DNA of 64,000 bases from Yinghuangia sp045039925. Its GTDB lineage: Bacteria > Actinomycetota > Actinomycetes > Streptomycetales > Streptomycetaceae. The stretch spans positions 1,302,001-1,366,000 of the forward strand of contig CP108400.1 in assembly GCA_045039925.1 (NCBI GenBank), read 5' to 3'. Positions 1 through 8,797 of the stretch are shown piece by piece. Position 1 is the stretch's first letter. Each line of letters begins with the position of its first letter. Position numbers and translations under genes: made by a program. The notes under the pieces are model-generated. The model was not told the DNA's origin, did no database searches, and saw nothing but the letters and a program-made list of their open reading frames with translations.

Positions 1-1716
1 GGGCCGCCTGGCGCGGCGGACTCCTCCGGCCCTCCCGGCGCACCTCGCGCCCGCGACGCCCACAGCCCGGCGGGCGCCCCTCCGGCCGGCCCCGAGCCGA
101 CCGGCCCGGCGCGCCCCGGCCCCGGCGACGGCGGCGACGGGGGCGACCACCAGGGCGCGGACGGACGCGGCGACGACGGCCCGTCGGACGCCTACCTGGC
201 CGACCGGGTACGCGAAGGCGACGACGCCGCGTACGAAGTCCTCTACCAGCGCCACGTCGACGCGGTACGCAGGCTCGCGCGCCTGTGCACCCGCACGCGC
301 GAGAACGCCGAGGACCTCGTCGGCGAGACCTTCACCCGCACGCTGCACGCCCTGCGCTCCGGCCACGGACCCCGCGAGGCATGCCGCCCCTACCTCCTCA
401 CGACCGTGAGGCGCGTGGCGGGCGACTGGGCCCGCAACGAGAGGCGCGTCCTGCTCACCGACGACGTGGCGGCCTACGAATCCGGCCCCAGCGGCGAGCC
501 CGAGGACCCCGCGGTCGCCGCGACGGACCGCAACCTGGCCGCGAAGGCGTTCCAGGAACTCCCGGAGCGCTGGCAGGCGGTGCTCTGGTACACCGAGGTC
601 GAGCGGGAGCCGCGCGACCGCGTGGCACCGCTGCTCGGCGTCAGCCCCAACGCGCTGTCCAAGCTCAAGGAGCGGGCGCGGGACGGACTGCGCGAGGCGT
701 ACCTCAAGGTGTACGTCGAGAACGGACTCCCCAAGGAGTGCCGCCCCTTCGCGAAGAACTACGGGGCGTACGTCCGCAACAGCCTCGGCGACCGCGCCGA
801 GAACAACGTGCGCGCACACCTCGACGAGTGCGACCGCTGCCGTGCGGCCTGCCTCGAACTCGCCAGTGTCAGTACGTGCATGCGCGTCGCCGCCGAGGGC
901 CTGCTGGGCGCCGCGGCGCTGGCGTACCTCGCCACGGCCGCCGCCGCGGCGGCCGCCGTGGGCGCGGCAGTCGCGGGTGGCACCGCGGCCGCGGGCGGCA
1001 CCGCGGCCGGCAGCGGCTCCGCGGGCGAGGCCGCGGGGTCGGCCGGCAGCGGCAGTTCGTCGGGCGGCAGCAACGGCAGTGCGGGCGCGGGTGAGGGCAG
1101 CAAGACCATGGTCAAGGCCACGCTGATCGCCGGTGCGGCGGTCGCCGTGGGCGCGGCGCTGGCCTGGGCCCTGACCCACCAGCCGGAGGCCGGCAAGAAG
1201 CCGGTCGCCGCGCCCGCCGCCCCGGCCCCGCCCGCGGCGACCCCGGCCCCACCGAAGCCGACGCCCGCGCCCCCGCAGCCGCCGCCCCCGCCGCCCGTGC
1301 CACCGCCGGCGGTTCCGACGCCGCCCCCGCCGCCGAAGCCGCAGCCTCCCAAGGCGCCGCCTCCCAAGCCCGCGCCGACGCCTCCGCAGCCGAGCCCTCC
1401 GCCGCGTCCCCCCGCGGCGGTGGCGGCGCCCCCGAAGGCGACTCCGCCCCCCAAGCCGCCCACACCCACGCCGCCGAAGACCCCGAAGCCGAGGCCGACG
1501 ATCATCGTCGAGCCGACGCGCATCGTGGTCGACAACGGCCGGGTGCGCGTCGAATGCTCGGGAGAGCCGGTCGGCCGCGTCGGGGTCCCCCGCTGCGAGA
1601 ACGTGACGATCACCCTGCCGTCGCGTCCGGCCGCCGCCGACCGCCCGACCCCCGCCCAGACGTGCCGTCAGTACGGACCGACGGGAGCGCCGAACCTCAC
1701 CATCTGCCGCAAGTAG
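1..1716 (+). CDS. ECF-type sigma-70 factor with zinc-finger motif and membrane-anchored Pro-rich tail (5' partial)
   Basis: The frame is open from base 1, so the true start lies upstream of the window. Sigma region 2 is visible from about base 200 (LADRVREGDDAAYEVLY, then ENAEDLVGETFTRTL). Region 4 lies at about 535-720 (PERWQAVLWYTEVE, VSPNALSKLKERAR). A zinc-binding motif typical of anti-sigma domains follows at 817-840 (HLDECDRC, H-x3-C-x2-C). Two hydrophobic stretches (about 895-990 and 1117-1185) flank a Gly/Ser-rich linker, then come about 100 residues rich in Pro, Ala and Lys, and a terminal segment with four Cys. What is seen is a single polypeptide carrying both sigma and anti-sigma/membrane parts. 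That it is a membrane-tethered, self-controlled sigma factor with an outside sensor tail is inference; the signal is unknown. Confidence 0.82.
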   Translation, partial: GPPGAADSSGPPGAPRARDAHSPAGAPPAGPEPTGPARPGPGDGGDGGDHQGADGRGDDGPSDAYLADRVREGDDAAYEVLYQRHVDAVRRLARLCTRTRENAEDLVGETFTRTLHALRSGHGPREACRPYLLTTVRRVAGDWARNERRVLLTDDVAAYESGPSGEPEDPAVAATDRNLAAKAFQELPERWQAVLWYTEVEREPRDRVAPLLGVSPNALSKLKERARDGLREAYLKVYVENGLPKECRPFAKNYGAYVRNSLGDRAENNVRAHLDECDRCRAACLELASVSTCMRVAAEGLLGAAALAYLATAAAAAAAVGAAVAGGTAAAGGTAAGSGSAGEAAGSAGSGSSSGGSNGSAGAGEGSKTMVKATLIAGAAVAVGAALAWALTHQPEAGKKPVAAPAAPAPPAATPAPPKPTPAPPQPPPPPPVPPPAVPTPPPPPKPQPPKAPPPKPAPTPPQPSPPPRPPAAVAAPPKATPPPKPPTPTPPKTPKPRPTIIVEPTRIVVDNGRVRVECSGEPVGRVGVPRCENVTITLPSRPAAADRPTPAQTCRQYGPTGAPNLTICRK

Positions 1717-1824
1717 GGGCGGTCCCCGCGCATCTCGCGGATCTTTTCTCGCGCCGAGCCGTCACATCGGCCTGCTCGCCTCCGTCAGTGCTTCGAGACA
1801 CCGACACAACGCGAGGAGAGCACC

Positions 1825-2295
1825 ATGGAAGCCCGCATCAACTACTACGGAAACCCCGTCGCCGCGAAGTTCGCGCGGTACATCAACTCGGCGGGCAAGG
1901 TCCTCTCGGACTCGACGCTGCCGATGGCCACGCAGGAGCTGGTGAAGCTGCGGGCCAGCCAGATCAACGGCTGCGGCATGTGCACCGACATGCACGCCAA
2001 GGACGCCGCGCACGCCGGCGAGTCCTGGCCGCGCCTGAATCTCGTCGCCGCCTGGCGGGAGGCCACGGTCTTCACCGACGCCGAGCGCGCCGCGCTGGAG
2101 CTGACCGAGCAGGGCACCCGTACCGCCGACGCCGCGGGCGGTGTCACCGACGAGGCCTGGGAGAACGCCGCCAAGCACTTCGACGAGGACCAACTCGCCG
2201 CCCTGGTCTCGCTGGTCGCGCTGATCAACGCCTACAACCGCATGAACCTGATCATCCGCCAGCCCGCGGGGGACTACCAGCCCGGCCAGTGGTAG
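1825..2295 (+). CDS. AhpD-like / carboxymuconolactone decarboxylase family protein
   Basis: This 156-residue protein has the AhpD-core active site: Glu38, then C50-GM-C53 and His57 in NGCGMCTDMHAKD, the E-x11-C-x2-C-x3-H relay used by alkylhydroperoxidase-type enzymes. Such proteins are cytoplasmic helical oligomers that reduce peroxides through the Cys pair, although many family members are uncharacterised. The ATG is preceded by a GAGGAGAG ribosome site at a good distance. The gene stands alone, about 110 bp after the sigma-factor gene and followed by a hairpin at 2324-2360. Control by the upstream sigma factor is possible but unsupported. Family assignment is firm; the substrate is unknown. 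Confidence 0.88.
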   Translation: MEARINYYGNPVAAKFARYINSAGKVLSDSTLPMATQELVKLRASQINGCGMCTDMHAKDAAHAGESWPRLNLVAAWREATVFTDAERAALELTEQGTRTADAAGGVTDEAWENAAKHFDEDQLAALVSLVALINAYNRMNLIIRQPAGDYQPGQW

Positions 2296-2323
2296 GCGGC
2301 GCGCCGAACACGAGCCGAACACC

Positions 2324-2360
2324 CGTACGCGCCCCCGGGACCTGCCCAGGGGCGCGTACG
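2324..2360. terminator. hairpin terminator candidate after the AhpD-like gene
   Basis: A 12-bp perfect stem (CGTACGCGCCCC with GGGGCGCGTACG) and a 13-nt loop lie 28 bp after the stop at 2295. There is no T-run, which is usual for actinobacterial terminators. Confidence 0.55.
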
Positions 2361-2434
2361 CGCTCGCGCGTATCGGCCGAACCGCCCCGCCGCCGCGACC
2401 TGCACGGCACGATCCACAGGACGAAGGGACCGCC

Positions 2435-2746
2435 GTGCCGGAACCGATCCCGCCCGAGGACACCCGGGCGGTGCGCTGGATCGTCGGCGTGCCCCTGGTG
2501 TTCCTGAACGTGGTCGCGGCGACCGGCCTCCTGGGCGCCTTCACGTTCGCTCCGGAGGGCCCGTGGGACGACGGCGCGTACGCGGCGATCGGCGCGGCGT
2601 GCGCGTGCACGCTCGCGGCGAGCGCCCTGGCGCTGGCCGTCGCGGCGTGGCCGTCGCACCGCAGGCTCCTCGGGCCGTGGTGGCTGGCCCCGCCCCTGGT
2701 GCTGGGCGCAGCCGCGGTCGCGCGTTGGGCGTCCTCGGCCAACTAG
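2435..2746 (+). CDS. small three-segment membrane protein
   Basis: A 103-residue protein from a GTG start preceded by GAAGGGA. Three hydrophobic segments are visible: WIVGVPLVFLNVVAATGLLGAF (about residues 12-33, slightly shortened here by eye), an Ala-rich stretch around residues 47-67, and WWLAPPLVLGAAAVA near residue 82. Charged residues between them suggest an integral membrane protein. I do not recognise a family. It is convergent with the helicase gene (128-bp gap), so the two do not share an operon. GC3-rich codons and a proper ribosome site support it as a real gene. Confidence 0.6.
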   Translation: MPEPIPPEDTRAVRWIVGVPLVFLNVVAATGLLGAFTFAPEGPWDDGAYAAIGAACACTLAASALALAVAAWPSHRRLLGPWWLAPPLVLGAAAVARWASSAN

Positions 2747-2848
2747 TCGACCAAGCGGTCGACCAACCAGTACAGCGACCGGAAAGGTTCACCGGTTCCC
2801 GGCCGCGGCACCGGAAGCACGCCCGGCGCCCCGTGTCCGACGACGAGG

Positions 2849-2873
2849 CCCCGCGGTGGCGCCGCGCGCGGGG
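2849..2873. terminator. short hairpin abutting the helY stop codon
   Basis: A 7-bp GC stem (CCCCGCG / CGCGGGG) with an 11-nt loop ends right at the helicase stop codon. It lies between two convergent genes and may serve either. It is weak as a terminator because the stem is short and has no T-run. Confidence 0.35.
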
Positions 2874-5624
2874 TCAGTTCAGGGACGAATAGGCGACGAC
2901 GCCGCGGCGTACCGCCTCCACCGCCTTGCGGGCGGTGGTGCGGACGCCGCTGTCCTCCGGCGCCGCGTCCGCGATCTGGCCCAGGACGTCGACGAGTTGC
3001 TTCATCCACCGCACGAAGTCGCCGGCCGGCATGTCGGATTCGCCCAGCACCGCGTCCAGCCGCCGCCCCGAGGCCCAGTTGTAGGCCGTCCAGGCGAAGC
3101 CCAGGTCGGGCTCGCGCAGGAAGTCGAGGTGGTGGCGCTCCTCCAGGGCGTCCAGGTGCCCCCACACGCGCACCATGTCGGCCAGCGCCGACTTCGCCGC
3201 GCCGCCCGGCAGCTTCGGGGCCAGCGCGTCGTCCGGCATCCGCGCCTCGAACACCAGGGCCGAGGCGCACGCCGCCAGTTCCGCGGGCGTCAGGTCGTTC
3301 CACAGGCCCTCGCGCAGGCACTCCGCGGTGAGCAGGTCGAGTTCCGCGTAGATCCGGGCGAGCCGGCGGCCGTCCTCGGTCACCGTGTCGCCGGACAGGT
3401 AGCCGAGGTCGGTCAGCATCGCGCAGACCCGGTCGAAGGTGCGCGCGATCGTGTGCGTGCGGCCCTTCATGCGCCGCTCCAGCTGCTCGGTGTCGCGCAG
3501 CAGCCGGTAGTAGCGCTCCGCCCAGCGCGCGTGGTCCTCGCGGTCGTCGCAGCCGTGGCACGGGTGCTGCCGGATCTCCGCCCGCAGCCGGGCGATCTCC
3601 GGGTCGTCGGCCGCCGCCGAGCGCCCCCGCCGTGGCCGCGACGGCTCGATGTGCCCGGCCTTGGTGCGCAGCGCCGCCGCCAGGTCCCGGCGCGACTGCG
3701 GACTGCGCGCGTTGAACGAGCGCGGGATGCGCATCCGCTCCACCGGCGAGACCGGCGTCGGGAAGTCCATCGACGCCAGGCGCCGGGCCTGCCGGTCCGC
3801 GGTGAGCACGAACGGCCGGGGCCCGTCGTGCCCTTCGTCGAGCCCCGGGTCGAGGACGAGTGCGAGGCCCGCGTACTTCCCGGTCGGGACGACGATCACG
3901 TCACCCGGCCGCAGCTTCTCCAGCGACGCGGCGGCGGCGGCCCGGCGCTGCGTCGCGCCCTCGCGCGCGAGGTGCGTCTCGCGGTCCTTCAGGTCCCGGC
4001 GCAGCGCGCCGTACTCCTCGAAGTCGCCGAGGTGGCACGTCATCGCCTCGCGGTAGCCCTCCAGGCCCTCCTCGTTGCGGCGCACCTGCTTGGCGATGCC
4101 GACGACCGAGCGGTCCGCCTGGAACTGCGCGAACGACGTCTCCAGCAGCTCGCGCGACCGGTGCCGCCCCACCTGGCCCACCAGGTTGACCGCCATGTTG
4201 TACGACGGCCGGAACGACGACCGCAGCGGATACGTCCGCGTCCCGGCCAGCCCCGCCAGGTGCTTCGGGTCGAACCCCTGGTGCCACAGCACCACCGCGT
4301 GGCCCTCGACGTCGATGCCGCGCCGCCCCGCGCGCCCCGTCAGCTGGGTGTACTCCCCCGCGGTCAGGTCCGCGTGCGTCTCGCCGTTCCACTTGACCAG
4401 CTTCTCCAGCACCACGGACCGGGCCGGCATGTTGATGCCCAGCGCCAGCGTCTCGGTCGCGAACACCGCCTTCACCAGGCCGCGCACGAACAACTCCTCG
4501 ACGACCTCCTTGAAGGTCGGCAGCATGCCCGCGTGGTGCGCCGCGATGCCGCGCTGCAGCGCCTCCAGCCACTCGAAGTAGCCCAGCACCTGGAGGTCTT
4601 CGTCCGGGATGTGCCCGGTGCGCGACTCCACGATCGACTTGACCTGCTGCCGCTCGGCCTGCGTGTTGAGCCGCAGGCCCGCGTGCAGGCACTGCTGCAC
4701 TGCCGCCGCGCAGCCCGCCCGGCTGAAGATGAACGTGATGGCGGGCAGCAACCCCTGCGCGTCGAGCTTCTCGATCACGTCGACGCGGCTCGGCGTCCAC
4801 ACGCGGCGCGCCCGGGTGTTGTCGTCGCGGCCGCGCGACTTGCGGTACCGGTCGTACGGCCGCCCGCTGCGCTCGTTCGTCTCGCGCGCGAGCCGCGTGA
4901 GGTCCGGGTTCACCTCGTGGTGGTTCTCGTCCGTGAACAGGTCGTAGACGCGGTTCCCGGCCATCACGTGCTGCCACAGCGGCACCGGCCGGTGCTCGGA
5001 CACCACGACCTCGGTGTCGCCGCGCACGGTGCCCAGCCAGTCGCCGAACTCCTCGGCGTTGGAGACGGTCGCGGACAACGACACCAGGGTGACCGACTGC
5101 GGCAGGTGGATGATCACTTCCTCCCACACCGCGCCGCGGAAGCGGTCGGACAGGTAGTGCACCTCGTCCATGACCACGTAGCCGAGGCCGTCGAGGGTGG
5201 GCGAGGAGGCGTACAGCATGTTGCGCAGCACCTCGGTCGTCATCACGACGACCGGCGCGTCGCCGTTGACCGAGTTGTCGCCGGTCAGCAGGCCGACCTT
5301 GTCGGCGCCGTAGCGCTTGACCAGGTCCGCGTACTTCTGGTTCGACAGCGCCTTGATCGGCGTCGTGTAGAAGCACTTGCGGCCCGCCGCCAGGGCGAGG
5401 TGCACGGCGAACTCGCCGACCACCGTCTTGCCGGAGCCGGTCGGGGCGGCCACCAGGACGCCGCGCCCGGCCTCCAGCGCGCGGCAGGCCTCCTCCTGGA
5501 ACGGGTCGAGCCCGAACTCGTACTCGCCGCGGAAGGCGTGGAGGCTGGTGCGCTCCTCGACCTGGCGTACGCGGGCGGCGGCGAAGCGCTCGGCCGGCGA
5601 CGGCTCGGGGGTCTGGTCTGTCAT
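2874..5624 (-). CDS. helY: Ski2/Mtr4-like DExH-box RNA helicase
   Basis: A superfamily 2 helicase of about 916 residues. It shows Walker A APTGSGKT, the DEVHYL Walker B box, SATVSNAEEFGDWLG (motif III region), FATETLALGINMPA (motif V) and QLTGRAGRRGID (motif VI), followed by a long Ski2-type C-terminal region. Length matches actinobacterial HelY. The ATG at 5624 is preferred over a GTG at 5633 because GGGTGG sits 5 nt before it. HelY-type proteins are ATP-dependent RNA helicases thought to act in RNA processing or decay. It is the last gene of a minus-strand series with the lipid kinase and tat genes, an arrangement I recall as conserved in actinobacteria. Confidence 0.93.
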   Translation of the reverse strand: MTDQTPEPSPAERFAAARVRQVEERTSLHAFRGEYEFGLDPFQEEACRALEAGRGVLVAAPTGSGKTVVGEFAVHLALAAGRKCFYTTPIKALSNQKYADLVKRYGADKVGLLTGDNSVNGDAPVVVMTTEVLRNMLYASSPTLDGLGYVVMDEVHYLSDRFRGAVWEEVIIHLPQSVTLVSLSATVSNAEEFGDWLGTVRGDTEVVVSEHRPVPLWQHVMAGNRVYDLFTDENHHEVNPDLTRLARETNERSGRPYDRYRKSRGRDDNTRARRVWTPSRVDVIEKLDAQGLLPAITFIFSRAGCAAAVQQCLHAGLRLNTQAERQQVKSIVESRTGHIPDEDLQVLGYFEWLEALQRGIAAHHAGMLPTFKEVVEELFVRGLVKAVFATETLALGINMPARSVVLEKLVKWNGETHADLTAGEYTQLTGRAGRRGIDVEGHAVVLWHQGFDPKHLAGLAGTRTYPLRSSFRPSYNMAVNLVGQVGRHRSRELLETSFAQFQADRSVVGIAKQVRRNEEGLEGYREAMTCHLGDFEEYGALRRDLKDRETHLAREGATQRRAAAAASLEKLRPGDVIVVPTGKYAGLALVLDPGLDEGHDGPRPFVLTADRQARRLASMDFPTPVSPVERMRIPRSFNARSPQSRRDLAAALRTKAGHIEPSRPRRGRSAAADDPEIARLRAEIRQHPCHGCDDREDHARWAERYYRLLRDTEQLERRMKGRTHTIARTFDRVCAMLTDLGYLSGDTVTEDGRRLARIYAELDLLTAECLREGLWNDLTPAELAACASALVFEARMPDDALAPKLPGGAAKSALADMVRVWGHLDALEERHHLDFLREPDLGFAWTAYNWASGRRLDAVLGESDMPAGDFVRWMKQLVDVLGQIADAAPEDSGVRTTARKAVEAVRRGVVAYSSLN

Positions 5625-5749
5625 TCGGACCACCCGCTCTTCGGTCGCGCGCTGTTCAGGACTCGGGGGTCGCGGCGGTCGCCGCGGGAAGGATCGAGAG
5701 GCATCTCACCGAGCAGGTTACCGGGCGGCGTCCCCGGATGTGATCACGT

Positions 5750-6703
5750 TTACCGCGGCGCGCGGCCGCCGCTGGGCCGGTGGCCCAGGTTGCCGCGCGT
5801 CGCGGCGGCGGCACCGCCGCGCGGCACCAGCAGCCGCAGCGCCCCCGGCACGGTGCGCGCGGTCACCGGCAGCGCCGAGATCCGCTCGCCGTCCGCCCAC
5901 GCGCTCACCCGCGGCGCGGCGAGCGACACGACGGAGGCCTCGTACGTCGTTACCTTCGGGTGCCGCACGTGCCCGCCGCTGTACGCCCGCGGCAGCACCC
6001 GCAGCAGCTCCAGTCGGCCGCACTCCTCGACCACCGTCACCTGGAACCGGCCGTCGGTCATGTCGGCGCCGGGGCAGATCTTCATGCCGCCGCCGTACGA
6101 CGTGCTGTTGCCCACCGCGACGAGCATCGCCTCGACCTCGAGGGTCTTCCCGTCCAGCTCGATCTCGTACGGGATCGCCCGCAGCGCGGGCAGTTCCGCG
6201 ACCACCGCCCGGTTGTAGCGCATCCGCCCCCGCGGCCAGCGCATCGCGTTCGCCCGCTCGTTGACCCGCGAGTCGAACCCGGACGCGATCACCGTCCCGA
6301 ACCAGCGCTCCCCCACTTTGCCCAGGTCCAGGTCCCGGGCGTGCCCGTCGAGGACCACCGACAGCGCCGCGTCGACGTCGCCCACCGGCAGGCCCGCCGA
6401 GCGCGCGAAGTCGTTGCCCGAGCCGATCGCGACGACGCCCAGCGGCACCCCCGTGCCGGCGACCGCCTGCAACGCGAGCGAGAACGTCCCGTCGCCGCCC
6501 AGCACCACCACCGCACCGACGCCGCGCCGCACCTCGGACCGCAGCCGCTCCAGCGCGTCGGCGGGCCCGGGTACGCGGATCTCCCGCACGGTGCGGCCCG
6601 CGGCGCGCAGGCGGGCGGCGACGGGGGCGGCGGCGCGCTCGGCACGGCCCAGGCCTGCGGCGGGATTGACGAAGAGTGCGATCTCACGGGACACGCCCGG
6701 CAC
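5750..6703 (-). CDS. diacylglycerol/sphingosine kinase-family lipid kinase
   Basis: A 317-residue protein with the hallmarks of DagK/YegS lipid kinases: NPAAG at residues 13-17 and the nucleotide-binding VVVLGGDGTFS near residue 86, then GSGNDFARSAGLP. The C-terminal half has the expected VGNSTSYGGGMKICPGADMTDG segment, which shapes the lipid-binding domain. These soluble enzymes phosphorylate membrane lipids such as diacylglycerol. The start is GTG at 6703. It sits between helY (116-bp gap) and tatC (79-bp gap) on the same strand, probably in one transcription unit. The exact lipid substrate cannot be read from sequence. Confidence 0.9.
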   Translation of the reverse strand: MPGVSREIALFVNPAAGLGRAERAAAPVAARLRAAGRTVREIRVPGPADALERLRSEVRRGVGAVVVLGGDGTFSLALQAVAGTGVPLGVVAIGSGNDFARSAGLPVGDVDAALSVVLDGHARDLDLGKVGERWFGTVIASGFDSRVNERANAMRWPRGRMRYNRAVVAELPALRAIPYEIELDGKTLEVEAMLVAVGNSTSYGGGMKICPGADMTDGRFQVTVVEECGRLELLRVLPRAYSGGHVRHPKVTTYEASVVSLAAPRVSAWADGERISALPVTARTVPGALRLLVPRGGAAAATRGNLGHRPSGGRAPR

Positions 6704-6782
6704 AGTAGTCCAGGGCGTGTCATCCGAGCAGGTCAGGGGCCGGGAGAACGCGGACCGGCCGCGCTGTGCGCGCCGGGGCCGG

Positions 6783-7742
6783 TCACGTTATGTCGTCGGC
6801 GTGGACCGCGGGCTGATCGCTGCCGTCGCCGTTGCGCGGCGTGGGCGGCGCGGCCGAGGCGTGCTCGATCCGCGACGGCTCCAGGTCCAGCGCGGACGCC
6901 TCGTCGTCGTCCACGTCGCCGCCGAGCGTCTCCTTGCGGCTGCGCCCGCGGCGTTTGTCGTTGATCCACGCGAACAGGACGGCGAACACGTACAACACCG
7001 TGATCGGGACGGCCAGCAGACACATCGTCAGCGGGTCGGTGGTCGGCGTCGCCACCGCGCCGAAGACGAAGATGCCCATGACGACCCAGCGCCACCACCC
7101 GATCAACTGCCGCGCGGTGACCAGCCCGGCGACGTTCATCAGGATGAGTATCAGCGGCAGTTCGCACGCCAGTCCGAAGACGATGACCATGCGCAGGACG
7201 AAGTCCAGGTACTCGTCCAGCTGGATCTGGTTGTTCGCGTCGCTGATCGTGAAGCCCAGCAGCGCGTCGAGCGCGTGCGGCAGGATCGTGTACGAGAACC
7301 AGGCGCCCGCCGCGAACAGCGGAGCGCCGACCGCGACGAACGAGACCGCGTACCGCTTCTCGTGCTTGTGCAGCCCCGGCGCGAGGAACGCCCAGAGCTG
7401 GTACAGCCAGATGGGCGCGGCCAGGACCACGCCCGTGGTGAGCGACACCTTCAGCATGATCGAGAACGGGCTGAGCACGCCCGACTGCACGAGCACGCCT
7501 TCGCCGCACTGCTGGTCGTTGCCGACGCCGCTGACGTCGTCCAGGTCACAGACCGGCGCCACCAGGAACTCGGCGACGTCCTTGTAGTAGAACGCCGCCA
7601 CGATGGTGACCAGCATGACGGCCAGCAGCGCCTTGACCAGCCTGTTGCGCAGCTCGCGCAGGTGGTCCATGAGGGGCATACGCCCCTCGTCGTTCTGGGG
7701 TGGGCGGGCAGGCTTGCGCCAGAGCCCTCTGCGTTCGCTCAC
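6783..7742 (-). CDS. tatC: Sec-independent (Tat) protein translocase subunit TatC
   Basis: A 319-residue polytopic membrane protein. The core MPLMDHLRELRNRLVKALLA is the conserved TatC N-terminal cytoplasmic motif containing the signal-peptide-binding region. Six hydrophobic helices follow, and the C-terminus is a long polar tail (KRRGRSRKETL and onward). TatC recognises twin-arginine signal peptides and recruits TatA. The GTG at 7742 gives a 21-residue lead-in; an alternative ATG at 7679 would start directly at the conserved motif. It lies 30 bp downstream of tatA, so the pair is co-transcribed. Confidence 0.95.
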   Translation of the reverse strand: MSERRGLWRKPARPPQNDEGRMPLMDHLRELRNRLVKALLAVMLVTIVAAFYYKDVAEFLVAPVCDLDDVSGVGNDQQCGEGVLVQSGVLSPFSIMLKVSLTTGVVLAAPIWLYQLWAFLAPGLHKHEKRYAVSFVAVGAPLFAAGAWFSYTILPHALDALLGFTISDANNQIQLDEYLDFVLRMVIVFGLACELPLILILMNVAGLVTARQLIGWWRWVVMGIFVFGAVATPTTDPLTMCLLAVPITVLYVFAVLFAWINDKRRGRSRKETLGGDVDDDEASALDLEPSRIEHASAAPPTPRNGDGSDQPAVHADDIT

Positions 7743-7772
7743 CTTGAGGGCCGACTCCGGGGGGCTTGGGGG

Positions 7773-8045
7773 TCAGCGGCGGTTCGCGTCGGGCTCGCCC
7801 ACGGGGCGGGACTGCGACACGTCGCCGGGAGACGGCTGGATGGTGCGCGGCGCCTCGGGGGCACTCGACTTCGCGGCGGCGTCCGCCTGCGCGTCGTCGG
7901 TCTTCATGGCCTTGGTCTCGCTCTTGAGGATGCGCATCGAGCGGCCGAGCGCGCGTGCGGTGTCCGGCAGCTTCTTGGCACCGAACAGGAGCACGACGAT
8001 GACCAGGATCAGGATGATCTCGGTGGGTCCAAGCCTGCCGAACAT
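7773..8045 (-). CDS. tatA: Tat translocase pore-forming subunit TatA
   Basis: A 90-residue protein with the TatA signature: a short N-terminal membrane helix (GPTEIILILVIVVLLFGAKK), the hinge, then an amphipathic helix (LPDTARALGRSMRILKSETK) and an acidic, Pro-rich tail. The ATG is preceded by GAGGTAGC at 5 nt. TatA oligomers make the protein-conducting element of the Tat pathway. It is the upstream partner of tatC. Confidence 0.95.
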   Translation of the reverse strand: MFGRLGPTEIILILVIVVLLFGAKKLPDTARALGRSMRILKSETKAMKTDDAQADAAAKSSAPEAPRTIQPSPGDVSQSRPVGEPDANRR

Positions 8046-8201
8046 AGTTGCTACCTCATAACCGGGGGGTTGATGGGTCCGATCGTACGCCGATCAGTGT
8101 TACGGCCGTGCAACGCAATCGTGGCGAACGTCGGGCGCTTTAGGAACCCGCAATTCGCCAAGCGTTCAAGGAACGACCGTGCATTCTGTCGGCCCGGCCT
8201 G

Positions 8202-8387
8202 TCAACGCAATGTCGCCCGCGCCTCCTCGAGCTCGGCCGCAGCCCGGCCGATACGGTCCGATGCGTCGCCGACCGCGCGACCGAGGTGACGCACGTCACC
8301 CGCCAACCGGAAAGCCAGTCGGCCCAAAAGGGCCAGTCCCCCGGCCACGAGCAGGAACGCGGCGACGAGCAGCACCCACAACAGCAT
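8202..8387 (-). CDS. small single-span membrane protein next to tatA
   Basis: A 61-residue protein starting at the ATG at 8387 (MLLWVLLVAAFLLVAGGLALL): one strongly hydrophobic N-terminal helix, then a charged helical segment (RLAGDVRHLGRAVGDASDRI) ending in AAELEEARATLR. A longer frame to 8453 exists, but the ATG at 8387 places the hydrophobic helix at the N-terminus. No family is recognised. It lies between tatA and the zinc-ribbon gene on the same strand. The plan loosely resembles TatA/TatB (one helix plus amphipathic helix), but the hinge motif is absent, so a Tat role is only a thought. Confidence 0.55.
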   Translation of the reverse strand: MLLWVLLVAAFLLVAGGLALLGRLAFRLAGDVRHLGRAVGDASDRIGRAAAELEEARATLR

Positions 8388-8474
8388 GCGCCCGACCCTA
8401 TCTGTCCGCGGAGTATGGCCGGCATATGCAACGGCCGCGCGAACGGCGGGCACCGTCCGGGCATATACGACCGC

Positions 8475-8678
8475 TCATCCCGCCACCTGCATCGACGGGA
8501 CGCCGCCGTCGGACAGCAGCTCCACGATCTTCTCGCCGGCCGGGCGACGCACCGAGTCGTCGCAGCCCGGGCAGCGGAAGACGTAGAAGGACTTGCCCGG
8601 ACGGACCACGAGCCGCAGCTGATCGGCGGTCAGCTCGACCCGTCCGCACACCGGGCAGCGCGCCGTGAACGTGGCCAT
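8475..8678 (-). CDS. small zinc-ribbon protein
   Basis: A 67-residue protein with two Cys pairs, RCPVCGR near the N-terminus and FRCPGCD about 30 residues later, forming a classic zinc ribbon. The ATG at 8678 is chosen because GAGGAG lies just upstream and the Cys motif follows directly (MATFTARCPVCG). Function is unknown. The position between pafC and tatA on the same strand suggests co-transcription with the pafBC genes. Confidence 0.7.
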   Translation of the reverse strand: MATFTARCPVCGRVELTADQLRLVVRPGKSFYVFRCPGCDDSVRRPAGEKIVELLSDGGVPSMQVAG

Positions 8679-8797
8679 CGGCCGCTCCTCACGTCTACCG
8701 CACGCCCCGCGCGGAGGCGTACCTGGTCGGACCTTGGGTTCACACCTTGGGTTCACACACGTGCAGGACGGGCGGCCCGGAAGCGGGCCGCGCCGTG

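Noticed and set aside
759..1613. Gly/Ala-rich minus-strand frame opposite the sigma-factor tail
   Set aside because: It is the complement of the Pro/Ala-coding stretch and has no start signal or family match.
2856..5750. Long plus-strand frame opposite helY
   Set aside because: His/Arg-rich shadow of a GC3-biased gene; the helicase motifs on the minus strand explain the region.
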